Below are positions 1 through 5,766 of a DNA stretch of 8,233 nt, one piece after another. The stretch is from Gammaproteobacteria bacterium (GTDB taxonomy: Bacteria; Pseudomonadota; Gammaproteobacteria; Steroidobacterales; SZUA-146), in NCBI GenBank assembly GCA_003228965.1, contig QIGP01000293.1:1-8233 (forward strand), written 5' to 3'. The position numbers and the translations under genes were made by a program. The number at the start of each line of letters is the position of its first letter. The first letter of the stretch is position 1. The notes under the pieces are model-generated. The model was given only the letters and a program-made list of their open reading frames with translations. It did no database searches and was not told the origin of the DNA.

Positions 1-1
1 A

Positions 2-613
2 GAGGACTTTAAAGCGCTGTCCGGGTTTGGCCGTGCCATCGAATCGCTCGACAGCAACCCGTTGCCCGCCTCGTTAATTGTGAGACCTGACGGTATCGAC
101 GACGACCCGGTCAAAATGAGTCAGCTTGCCGAAACACTAGGCGCTCTTCCGAACGTCGACCTGGTACAGCTGGACACCGAATGGGTGGCTCGCTTTCAGG
201 GCATTCTTGAAGTGGTCAGGCGCGCCGTGCTCGTTGCTGCATTCCTGCTTGCGCTTGCCGTACTTGTGATTGTAGGCAACACCATTCGCATGGAAGTGCA
301 GCAGCGCCGCGACGAAATTGAAATAACCAAGCTGGTTGGCGGTACCGACGCCTTTATCCGGCGACCCTTTATCTACACCGGTTTTTGGTACGGACTCACG
401 GGCGGTGCGTTTTCAGCTGTTTTGGTGACTGTAGCGGTCAACGTCATGGCAGGACCCGTGCAACGTGTGGCTGGCCTTTACGGCAGCGACTATGCTCTGC
501 GAGGACTCGGTGACTGGCAGTGGGCCTGGCTTCTGCTCGCATCCACCTTGCTGGGTATAGTCGGCGCTTTCATCGCTTCTTCGCGACAAATCCGCAAAAT
601 TGAACCGGGCTAA
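2..613 (+). CDS. ftsX: Cell division protein FtsX, C-terminal part (5' truncated by window edge)
   Basis: This is the C-terminal 203 residues of FtsX, the inner-membrane partner of the FtsE ATPase. FtsEX couples ATP hydrolysis in the cytoplasm to activation of septal peptidoglycan hydrolases. The reading frame is open from base 2 and ends at a TAA; the TTG at 62 is internal and not a start. The fragment begins with the family stretch 'SGFGRAIESLDSNPLP', followed by the rest of the periplasmic loop. Three membrane segments then follow: around the 'LALAVLVIVGNTIR' stretch, around 'GFWYGLTGGAFSAVL', and near the C-terminus ('WLLLASTLLGIVGAFIA'). Between the first two lies the conserved cytoplasmic part 'RRDEIEITKLVGGTDAFIRRPF'. 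This matches from memory the E. coli order 'GNSVRLSI...[22 protein letters not shown]'. The first FtsX membrane segment lies outside the window. ftsE would be expected just upstream. No convincing terminator follows, so read-through toward rpoH is possible. Confidence 0.96.
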   Translation, partial: EDFKALSGFGRAIESLDSNPLPASLIVRPDGIDDDPVKMSQLAETLGALPNVDLVQLDTEWVARFQGILEVVRRAVLVAAFLLALAVLVIVGNTIRMEVQQRRDEIEITKLVGGTDAFIRRPFIYTGFWYGLTGGAFSAVLVTVAVNVMAGPVQRVAGLYGSDYALRGLGDWQWAWLLLASTLLGIVGAFIASSRQIRKIEPG

Positions 614-819
614 ACTGCCTCGATCCATTCGGGTGATGAACTGCCCCTGGACGACCATGGAAAAAGATGATTTTTGGCGGATACTTGAAAACAACTGAAG
701 CACCCCCACCTCTTCAAATACGTCTTTTGCGGTCGCTAATGGGTGATAGGAGCCACGTAATTGGACGTTAGTATATTCAACTCATTGATTAAAATGCTTA
801 TTTTGTGTTACGCGCTGGG

Positions 820-846
820 GAACCCCTGCCGTATTTAGCACTCTAT
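820..846 (+). promoter_or_regulatory. Putative sigma-E-like promoter for rpoH
   Basis: GAACCC at 820-825 and TCTAT at 842-846 are separated by 16 bp. This is the geometry of the E. coli rpoH P3 promoter recognised by sigma-E (GAACTT-N16-TCTGA, from memory). The -35 keeps GAAC but departs from consensus after it, and the -10 has one change. An alternative reading of the same DNA is a sigma-70 -10 (TATAAG, 844-849), but no acceptable -35 lies 16-18 bp upstream of it. Initiation would fall near 852-854, inside the CIRCE dyad, so bound HrcA would block it. The assignment rests only on spacing and partial consensus. Confidence 0.35.
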
Positions 847-862
847 AAGAGAGAGTGCTAAA
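834..862 (+). promoter_or_regulatory. CIRCE element (HrcA repressor operator) upstream of rpoH
   Basis: The core at 835-861 is TTAGCACTC-N9-GAGTGCTAA, identical in both arms and in spacer length to the CIRCE consensus bound by the heat-shock repressor HrcA. The dyad is longer than the consensus: the 11-bp arms at 834-844 and 852-862 are perfect reverse complements around a 7-bp centre. It ends 23 bp before the rpoH ATG and covers the likely promoter -10 and start point, a typical position for a repressor. CIRCE is classically found before groESL or hrcA-grpE-dnaK operons; here it stands before the heat-shock sigma factor. That HrcA exists in this genome is inferred, because hrcA is not in the window. 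In RNA the same dyad could fold into a stem if transcription starts upstream of it. Confidence 0.93.
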
Positions 863-885
863 ATTAGCCTCCAAGGGAGACTGAA

Positions 886-1746
886 ATGACGAACGCTGTT
901 GCGTTAAACCAAAACTATCAGGTACTTGCAGGACCAATAGGCAGTATCGATGCCTACCTGCAAACGGTAACCCAAATTCCTATTATGAAACGGGATGCTG
1001 AAGTTGCGCTTGCTAACCGCTACCGGGAGAACGACGACCTGGAAGCTGCGCGCGAGCTGGTGTTTAGTCATTTGAGATTCGTTGTGCACATTGCACGCGG
1101 TTACTCAGGCTACGGTCTGAATCTGGCCGACATTGTGCAAGAAGGCAATGTGGGTCTCATGAAAGCTGTTAAACGCTTCGACCCTACCGTCGGTGTGCGC
1201 CTGGTCTCTTTTGCCGTGCACTGGATTCGTTCCGAAATTCACGAATACGTATTGCGTAACTGGCGCATGGTCAAGGTTGCTACAACCAAAGCCCAACGCA
1301 AGCTGTTCTTTAATTTGCGTAAGAAAAAGAAGAACCTGTCGTGGCTGTCAGTAGAAGATACTCTGGCCATCGCCAACGACCTTGGCGTGAAAGTCACGGA
1401 TGTTACTGAAATGGAAAAACGCATGTCAAGCGCTGACATGTCGTTCAACGCTGTCCCTGCCGCTGGCGAGAGTGACGGCTACGGTCCTGAAACCTATCTG
1501 CCCGCTCCCGACTCCGACCCTCAGGTTGCGTTGGAAAACGAAGACGAGCAGTCATTCCAAACGGCTGAGTTGGGTCGCGCTTTGAGCGAGCTCGACGATC
1601 GCACACGCGATATTCTCAATCGCCGCTGGCTCACCGAAAACAAAGAAACGCTGACCGAGCTGGCTCTAGAATATGGTGTATCTGCTGAGCGTATTCGCCA
1701 AATTGAAAGCCGCGGATTGAAACTGCTAAAAACAAGCATGGCCTAG
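886..1746 (+). CDS. rpoH: Heat-shock RNA polymerase sigma factor RpoH (sigma-32)
   Basis: This is a full-length sigma-32 of 286 residues, close to the usual 284-290, which directs RNA polymerase to chaperone and protease promoters after heat stress. Region 2 spans about residues 50-125: 'FSHLRFVVHIARGYSGYGLNL' leads into 'DIVQEGNVGLMKAVKRFDP', and 'FAVHWIRSEIHEYVLRNWRMVK' supplies the -10-recognition and melting residues. The diagnostic RpoH box QRKLFFNLR is at residues 137-145. Region 4 ends with the helix-turn-helix 'LTELALEYGVSAERIRQIES' at about 256-275, which reads the -35. The ATG at 886 has a good ribosome binding site, AGGGAG at 874-879, six bases upstream. The position after ftsX is that of many Gammaproteobacteria. 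A CIRCE operator immediately upstream implies HrcA control in addition to the usual chaperone and protease control of sigma-32 activity. The gene converges on the TonB-dependent receptor with a 49-bp gap. Confidence 0.98.
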   Translation: MTNAVALNQNYQVLAGPIGSIDAYLQTVTQIPIMKRDAEVALANRYRENDDLEAARELVFSHLRFVVHIARGYSGYGLNLADIVQEGNVGLMKAVKRFDPTVGVRLVSFAVHWIRSEIHEYVLRNWRMVKVATTKAQRKLFFNLRKKKKNLSWLSVEDTLAIANDLGVKVTDVTEMEKRMSSADMSFNAVPAAGESDGYGPETYLPAPDSDPQVALENEDEQSFQTAELGRALSELDDRTRDILNRRWLTENKETLTELALEYGVSAERIRQIESRGLKLLKTSMA

Positions 1747-1773
1747 CCTGACTCGCAGTTAAAGGCACCTCTG

Positions 1774-1804
1774 AACCTGGCCTGTTCGTTCGGGCTTACA
1801 GGTT
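1774..1804. terminator. Possible bidirectional hairpin between rpoH and the receptor gene
   Basis: AACCTG (1774-1779) pairs with CAGGTT (1799-1804). Inside it GCCTG (1780-1784) pairs with CGGGC (1791-1795) through one G-T, leaving a six-base loop and a three-base bulge. It lies in the short gap between two convergent genes and overlaps the receptor's stop codon, a plausible place for shared transcription stop. Neither side carries a run of T, so it is not a standard intrinsic terminator. Confidence 0.3.
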
Positions 1805-4090
1805 AAAGCGAAACCCCAACGTGTACGTTGAATCTCTTAGCGGCCGCGCACCGTATGGCTGACGGCCAACGATTGCCGTTTCGTCCGTTATATTCTCCCA
1901 CTTGCCGTACAGGCTGAATCGGTCGTTAAACTGATAGTGCGTTGACAAATCCAGTACCGTAAACGAATCGGTTTGCTCAAACTCTCCACAAGCCGCTCGA
2001 ACGCACACTTCGTCAACGTAGTTGGCGCGCAAGTACGTTGCCCACGCGTTACGTTCGAAGCCAAGTTCAACCAACAATTGATTTTCAGGAATGTACGGTA
2101 AAGGGTCGCCGTTACTGACGTCGCCAAAGAAGGCGGTATCAGCAATATCAGAATCGAACTGCCCGTGGAGATACGTATAGCTAAGCGTTAGCGGTAACGA
2201 GTAATCAGCGTTTTGCACTAGCTGTACTGAAGCCTGTAACTCAAGTCCTTTGATGCTCGCCGCATCGCCGTTAAAGGCAGAACCAATGTCGCAATCAGTG
2301 CCTGAGGAAGCCGTACATTCGCCTAGCAGATTGTCGTAGTCAGTAAAGAAAAAAGCAGAGTCGACGTTCAAGCGTTCGGTTGCGAATCTCATGCCCACTT
2401 CATAGTTCAAGCTCTCTTCTTCATTCACGTCGGGCGAATTGCTCGGCGCGGTAAAGCCTTTGTGCATGCCACCGTAGAAAGAGAGCTGGTCGTTCACACT
2501 GTATAGAACGCCCATACCAGGCAAGAACACACGCGTGCTGTTGTCGCGCGTGCTGCGAAAATTATCGTCCGCACGACTCGAAGGGTCGGCGGTGAGTCCG
2601 TCGCGAACTTCGTAACGCATACGCTTCTGCTCAATGTCTTCGTAACGAAACCCTGGCGTCAGCGTCCAGTGCCCTATCTCGATACGGTCGTAGGCGTGAA
2701 AGGATAAAGCCTCAGCACTTTGAATGCGGTTGCCAGCATTACCCAACAAACCCAAATCATCCTGCACCAATACGCTGTTTACCTGACTGTAGGTGCTGTT
2801 GCGTTGCAGCCGGTCTTCTTCGTCTTCGTGATAGCGAAGACCAAACTCAAACTGGTGCGTTGAGTTGCCCAACGTTTTGTCCATGGATAGGCCAAGCTGA
2901 ATGCCGCGAGAAAAGTACTCGCGAGCGTTACTACGAACTTGCAAAGATCCGACAGCCGTGTCGGCACCGTTTAGTATGTCTTGCAGCTGTTGCGCGGTCG
3001 CACCGTCCGCGCCAGTGCCTGAATTAATGCCATCTATAACCGAGCTCCAGCTAACTCCGCCAAAATCGGCCGCCGAAGTACTTCCGTCTACATCCAGGCG
3101 TTCGGTTTTAAACCAGTCGCGTTCGTGCGTGTTGTTGTAAGCCGTGGCGGTAAATTCGAGCGAGCCGCCAAACGAGGCCAAATAGCGCAACACAATTTGT
3201 TGGTGTTCAGTGTCAATGTTGTCTAGCTGAGATGCGGCATATCGTCTCAGAGGGTCGCTTGCAATATCGCCGTCGGTAAGCCCAAGGTAGCTTTGGTTAG
3301 AGCTTTCAGTGGCGTACTGAAGCTTAATGTCGAACTGTTGATACACAGGGTTTGCCGGATCGCTGTTGAAACGAAACTTGGCCGTGAAGTCTTCTTTGTT
3401 CAAACCTGTATCTCGATCATCGGCATCAATCGACTGGAATCCATCGCTGTCCCACAAGTGGGTTTCAACCAGCCAGCCGTATCGCGCCTGGCTGTCGCCG
3501 TAGTGAGCGTGAAGTCGTGTTGTTTCGTTTGAGCCAAGCTCCAGATGCACCAAGCCGGTACGCTCGGTGGGAATTAGTGTTGAAACCATGTTAATGGCCC
3601 CGCCTATCGTGTACGGACCCTGCTTGATGGCGGCCGACCCTTTGAGTACTTCCATTTGGTGCATGCGACCTGCGGTCGGAAAGTAATAAGCAGAAGGTGC
3701 GGAATACGGTGCAGGAGCAATAAGCACGTTGTCTTCAAGTAACGTAATTCGCCCGCTTCGCTCCGTGGCTGTGCCGCGAATACTTAAGTTGGGGCGAAGG
3801 CCGTAGCCGTCTTCAAGCTGCACTGAAACACCAGGCACTGCGCGTAAAATTTGCTGTATGTCGGCAAATGCATATTTCTCAAGCTCGGCGCTGTCCAGTA
3901 CCTGTGCCGACCCGGCCGTGTTGGCAGCGTCCTGTGTGTCACCAATGATGGTGATCTCTTCCATCGACAAATCAATTTTAGCAGGCGTCACTTCAACTGC
4001 TTGCGGGCTATCGGACGCCCGTGCAGTGTTGGTAAACAAAGGGACAGCGACAAGGCAGGCAGCCAGAGAAAGCGTCAGTGTGGTCCGCAT
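1796..4090 (-). CDS. TonB-dependent outer-membrane receptor, FecA-like, Fur-controlled
   Basis: This outer-membrane active-transport receptor, probably for a ferric chelate, is powered by TonB-ExbBD. The chosen ATG gives 764 residues. The signal peptide is about residues 1-25, with cleavage after ...NTARA. A TonB box, EEITIIG, is at 44-50. A plug domain spans about 60-175, including 'LRPNLSIRGTATERSGRITL', 'IAPAPYSAPSAYYFPTAGRM' and 'EVLKGSAAIKQGPYTIGGAIN', a pattern I associate with FecA-type receptors (COG4772). The remainder is a beta-barrel ending in ...YTLGFRFNL. Two pairs of close cysteines, near residues 590-600 and 697-702, probably sit in extracellular loops. There is no room for an N-terminal signalling (STN) domain, so FecI/FecR-style surface signalling is unlikely. 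Start choice: an in-frame ATG at 4141 lies inside the Fur box and promoter and is unlikely. AAAGAA (4097-4102) stands six bases before the ATG at 4090; the ATG at 4096 is the other possibility. The substrate cannot be read from the sequence. Confidence 0.93.
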   Translation of the reverse strand: MRTTLTLSLAACLVAVPLFTNTARASDSPQAVEVTPAKIDLSMEEITIIGDTQDAANTAGSAQVLDSAELEKYAFADIQQILRAVPGVSVQLEDGYGLRPNLSIRGTATERSGRITLLEDNVLIAPAPYSAPSAYYFPTAGRMHQMEVLKGSAAIKQGPYTIGGAINMVSTLIPTERTGLVHLELGSNETTRLHAHYGDSQARYGWLVETHLWDSDGFQSIDADDRDTGLNKEDFTAKFRFNSDPANPVYQQFDIKLQYATESSNQSYLGLTDGDIASDPLRRYAASQLDNIDTEHQQIVLRYLASFGGSLEFTATAYNNTHERDWFKTERLDVDGSTSAADFGGVSWSSVIDGINSGTGADGATAQQLQDILNGADTAVGSLQVRSNAREYFSRGIQLGLSMDKTLGNSTHQFEFGLRYHEDEEDRLQRNSTYSQVNSVLVQDDLGLLGNAGNRIQSAEALSFHAYDRIEIGHWTLTPGFRYEDIEQKRMRYEVRDGLTADPSSRADDNFRSTRDNSTRVFLPGMGVLYSVNDQLSFYGGMHKGFTAPSNSPDVNEEESLNYEVGMRFATERLNVDSAFFFTDYDNLLGECTASSGTDCDIGSAFNGDAASIKGLELQASVQLVQNADYSLPLTLSYTYLHGQFDSDIADTAFFGDVSNGDPLPYIPENQLLVELGFERNAWATYLRANYVDEVCVRAACGEFEQTDSFTVLDLSTHYQFNDRFSLYGKWENITDETAIVGRQPYGARPLRDSTYTLGFRFNL

Positions 4091-4123
4091 GATCATTTCT
4101 TTGTGGCAGTAAACGAGAATGCT

Positions 4124-4142
4124 AATGATAACGATTATCATT
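4124..4142. promoter_or_regulatory. Fur box (ferric uptake regulator operator)
   Basis: AATGATAA-CGA-TTATCATT is a perfect 19-bp palindrome, 8+3+8. It closely follows the Fur consensus GATAATGATAATCATTATC and contains the nested GATAAT-type hexamers. It covers the -10 and spacer of the receptor promoter, so iron-loaded Fur would shut off the receptor. Its centre is about 73 bp upstream of the dodecin -35, so an effect on that gene is possible but less obvious. Confidence 0.93.
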
Positions 4143-4153
4143 TAGGTTGACAA
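4125..4153 (-). promoter_or_regulatory. Sigma-70 promoter of the TonB-dependent receptor
   Basis: On the minus strand TTGTCA (4153-4148) and TATCAT (4130-4125) are separated by exactly 17 bp. Each hexamer has one mismatch to the TTGACA/TATAAT consensus. The Fur box overlaps the spacer and all of the -10. Transcription should begin near 4118, leaving a leader of about 28 nt before the ATG at 4090. This explains why the upstream in-frame ATG at 4141 is not the start. Confidence 0.75.
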
Positions 4154-4205
4154 GTTATTCCTGACCAGCTGCCATACTCAAGCACTCGACATTGCGACAC
4201 ACTAT

Positions 4206-4234
4206 TTGACCTAATCTTGCAGCGATCCTAGTAT
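4206..4234 (+). promoter_or_regulatory. Probable sigma-70 promoter of the dodecin gene
   Basis: TTGACC (4206-4211) and TAGTAT (4229-4234) are 17 bp apart, five of six and four of six matches to consensus. The predicted start near 4241 gives a leader of roughly 64 nt. No better promoter is visible between the Fur box and the dodecin ATG. Confidence 0.55.
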
Positions 4235-4244
4235 CCTTGCAGTC

Positions 4245-4263
4245 TTAAGTCCGCAGGACTTGA
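4245..4263 (+). other. Hairpin at the 5' end of the predicted dodecin mRNA
   Basis: AAGTCC (4247-4252) and GGACTT (4256-4261) are perfect inverted repeats around GCA. A further G-T pair and a T-A pair extend the stem to eight pairs (4245-4263). If transcription starts near 4241, this stem sits almost at the 5' end of the mRNA, where it could protect the message. As DNA it could instead be a small operator just downstream of the promoter. The structure is visible; the role is inferred. Confidence 0.4.
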
Positions 4264-4304
4264 ATAAGTGGAGAAGTTCCACAGATAAATTAAGGAGTTA
4301 TATA

Positions 4305-4508
4305 ATGACAGTTGCACGCGTAACAGAAATCACTGCATCCAGCACCAAGGGCTTCGAAGACGCCGTTCGCCAGGGTATTAGACGCGCTTCGAAAACCCTC
4401 GACAACATTACGAGCGCCTGGGTAGAAAGCCAGAAGGTCGTAGTAGACGGCGGCGAAGTTACCGAGTACCGCGTTAACATGAAGATAACGTTTGTCTTAA
4501 AAGACTAA
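4305..4508 (+). CDS. Dodecin family flavin-binding protein
   Basis: This is a 67-residue cytoplasmic protein of the dodecin family. Members form hollow dodecamers that bind pairs of flavins (FMN, riboflavin or their breakdown products) and are thought to store them and limit their photoreactivity. The sequence shows the beta-alpha-beta-beta pattern of the family: a first strand (residues 2-9), a helix with the typical 'FEDAVRQGIRRASKTL' (17-32), then 'AWVESQKVVVDGGEVTEYRVNMKITFVL' as strands 2 and 3. Trp39 corresponds to the tryptophan that stacks on the flavin ring. Arg56, in 'EYRV', occupies the place of the flavin-contacting Gln in the archaeal protein. The ATG at 4305 is chosen because AAGGAG (4292-4297) lies seven bases upstream and the encoded start fits the family; an ATG 15 codons earlier would add unrelated residues. 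The gene is single, with its own promoter and terminator, and is divergent from the Fur-controlled receptor. Confidence 0.93.
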   Translation: MTVARVTEITASSTKGFEDAVRQGIRRASKTLDNITSAWVESQKVVVDGGEVTEYRVNMKITFVLKD

Positions 4509-4526
4509 CGCGAACTTCAACAGCGC

Positions 4527-4563
4527 AAAAAGCCCCGGTCACTCAGTGAGCGGGGCTTTTTTT
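4527..4563. terminator. Strong intrinsic terminator, usable from both strands
   Basis: AAAAAGCCCCG (4527-4537) pairs perfectly with CGGGGCTTTTT (4551-4561). Inside it, TCACT and AGTGA pair around one base, separated from the outer stem by a G-G mismatch. Seven T follow the stem on the plus strand (4557-4563), and five T follow it on the minus strand. It begins 18 bases after the dodecin stop and lies 36 bases beyond the end of the opposing ABC permease gene, so it can stop both transcripts. Confidence 0.93.
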
Positions 4564-4599
4564 GTATCTCGTTTGGCCTATTTGTATTCGCCGCGAAAC

Positions 4600-5754
4600 T
4601 CAAAGACTACGTTCGTCACTTAAGCGCCGTGCGGTCATCCACACAAACCCAACCGCCAGCAGTAGCGTTGTTAATGCACCACTAACCATAGAAATAAGCG
4701 ACGAGCGGCCTTCGAGCAACACATCTTTGAGACCCATGGTTTGGCTAGTGATGGGTAAGATCTGACCTAACGTCCCGAAATCGACGTTGCCTATCATGAC
4801 GGAGCCTGCAACGGCGATGGGGATGAACAGCGTAAATTGGGCATAGGTTCCAGCCTCTTTATACGTTCGCGCCCGTGCCGCCACCAACATTTGAATACTT
4901 ACGGCCAAAAAAGCCAGGGGCAGTAATATCAGGGCACCCAGGAACAAGCTTGAAGGATCAATAAAAAGCCTCAGACCGAGGACTTCAAGCGGTGCTTTTG
5001 CCAACATAATTCCTGCAACGATCACCGTGACCGTGGATACAAAGGCGCTAATAGCACCTGCAGTCAACCACTTTCCTGTCACTAGCGTGAACGGGTTTAC
5101 CGGCTGCGAAAGTAACGATTCCAGTGAATTTCTTTCGCGTTCGCCTGCAATGGAATCGGCCGCCATTAAAGAACCGCTAATAAATCCGGCAATCAGTAGC
5201 ATATAAATCAACGAATCACTAACGCGCGCAGTTCTGCTTCCCGCCAGAGAAAGATCGTAAGTTGTCGCCCGGATCGCACTGATTGAATCTGGGTGCACTC
5301 CAGCCGCAATAAGGCGTGAATAACTAACTTTGCGGCCGTAACCATTAATGAGCGCCTGGACTTCCTGCGCGGCTGATTCCGCTTGACCGTCTTTGAAGTC
5401 CGCGGTAACTGCAATTTCCACAGGCGTTCTTGCAAGATACCGCTCTTTGAAATCTTCAAGCACCGTAACGAGAACGGTCTGGTCACCGTCGTTCTTCGCA
5501 GACTCAACGCTTGCGAACTGCGTCCAGGCAATGCCTTGCTCCGCAAGCTTGGCGATCATGGTTGGAGCGAACTGTGCTCCTACCACGGCCACCTGCAAAT
5601 CGTCAGTGGCCTCAACCTCTTTGGCAATCGAACCGAGCAACAAATAAATCATGAGTGGTCCGAACACAGCGAAAAGCAAAGAGGACACAATGCTGCGTCG
5701 GTCACGTGTGGCGTCTCGCCACTCTTTACGTAAAACATTAAATAGAGATAGCAT
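4600..5754 (-). CDS. ABC-2 type transporter permease, NatB-like
   Basis: This is a 384-residue inner-membrane subunit of an ABC-2 (NatB/YhaP-like) exporter, paired with the ATPase encoded just upstream. A short cytoplasmic N-terminus rich in Arg and Glu (to residue 20) leads into membrane segment 1 (about 22-44). A large extracytoplasmic domain follows (about 45-180). Some five further membrane segments come next, near 182-200, 228-254, 268-293, 305-325 and 355-375. The family motif 'IAGERERNSLESLLSQPV' (202-219) lies in the cytoplasmic loop after segment 2, where it should contact the ATPase. Named relatives include the Bacillus NatB sodium exporter, but substrates across the family vary widely, so sodium should not be assumed. 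The ATG at 5754 has AGGAG six bases upstream, overlapping the ATPase stop codon, which indicates translational coupling. It is the last gene of the operon and ends close to the shared terminator. Confidence 0.9.
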   Translation of the reverse strand: MLSLFNVLRKEWRDATRDRRSIVSSLLFAVFGPLMIYLLLGSIAKEVEATDDLQVAVVGAQFAPTMIAKLAEQGIAWTQFASVESAKNDGDQTVLVTVLEDFKERYLARTPVEIAVTADFKDGQAESAAQEVQALINGYGRKVSYSRLIAAGVHPDSISAIRATTYDLSLAGSRTARVSDSLIYMLLIAGFISGSLMAADSIAGERERNSLESLLSQPVNPFTLVTGKWLTAGAISAFVSTVTVIVAGIMLAKAPLEVLGLRLFIDPSSLFLGALILLPLAFLAVSIQMLVAARARTYKEAGTYAQFTLFIPIAVAGSVMIGNVDFGTLGQILPITSQTMGLKDVLLEGRSSLISMVSGALTTLLLAVGFVWMTARRLSDERSL

Positions 5755-5760
5755 ACAGTG

Positions 5761-5766
5761 CTCCTA
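5761..5766 (-). promoter_or_regulatory. Ribosome binding site of the permease overlapping the ATPase stop codon
   Basis: On the minus strand TAGGAG contains both the TAG stop of the ATPase gene and the AGGAG Shine-Dalgarno sequence of the permease, six bases before its ATG. Ribosomes finishing the ATPase would arrive at this site, so the two subunits are probably made in a coupled ratio. Confidence 0.85.

Noticed and set aside
666..680. AAAAA...TTTTT stretch after ftsX as a terminator
   Set aside because: The stem would be A-T only, with no GC-rich part, so it should not terminate transcription.
413..709. Minus-strand open frame across the end of ftsX
   Set aside because: It overlaps the conserved FtsX coding region, has no recognisable domain or ribosome binding site, and is a shadow frame.
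817..826. Small inverted repeat GGGG-AA-CCCC upstream of rpoH
   Set aside because: It is only four base pairs and overlaps the putative -35; too short to support a separate operator.
4097..4141. Longer N-terminus of the TonB-dependent receptor starting at the ATG at 4141
   Set aside because: This ATG lies within the Fur box and directly upstream of or within the promoter -10 region, and the added residues precede a complete signal peptide.
4147..4178. Plus-strand TTGACA at 4147 as a dodecin promoter
   Set aside because: No acceptable -10 lies 16-18 bp downstream; the best candidate, CATACT, is 20 bp away. The TTGACC-N17-TAGTAT pair is better.
4260..4304. Longer dodecin reading frame from the ATG at 4260
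   Set aside because: A strong AAGGAG stands seven bases before the ATG at 4305, and the extra 15 residues do not fit the family; the region is leader RNA.
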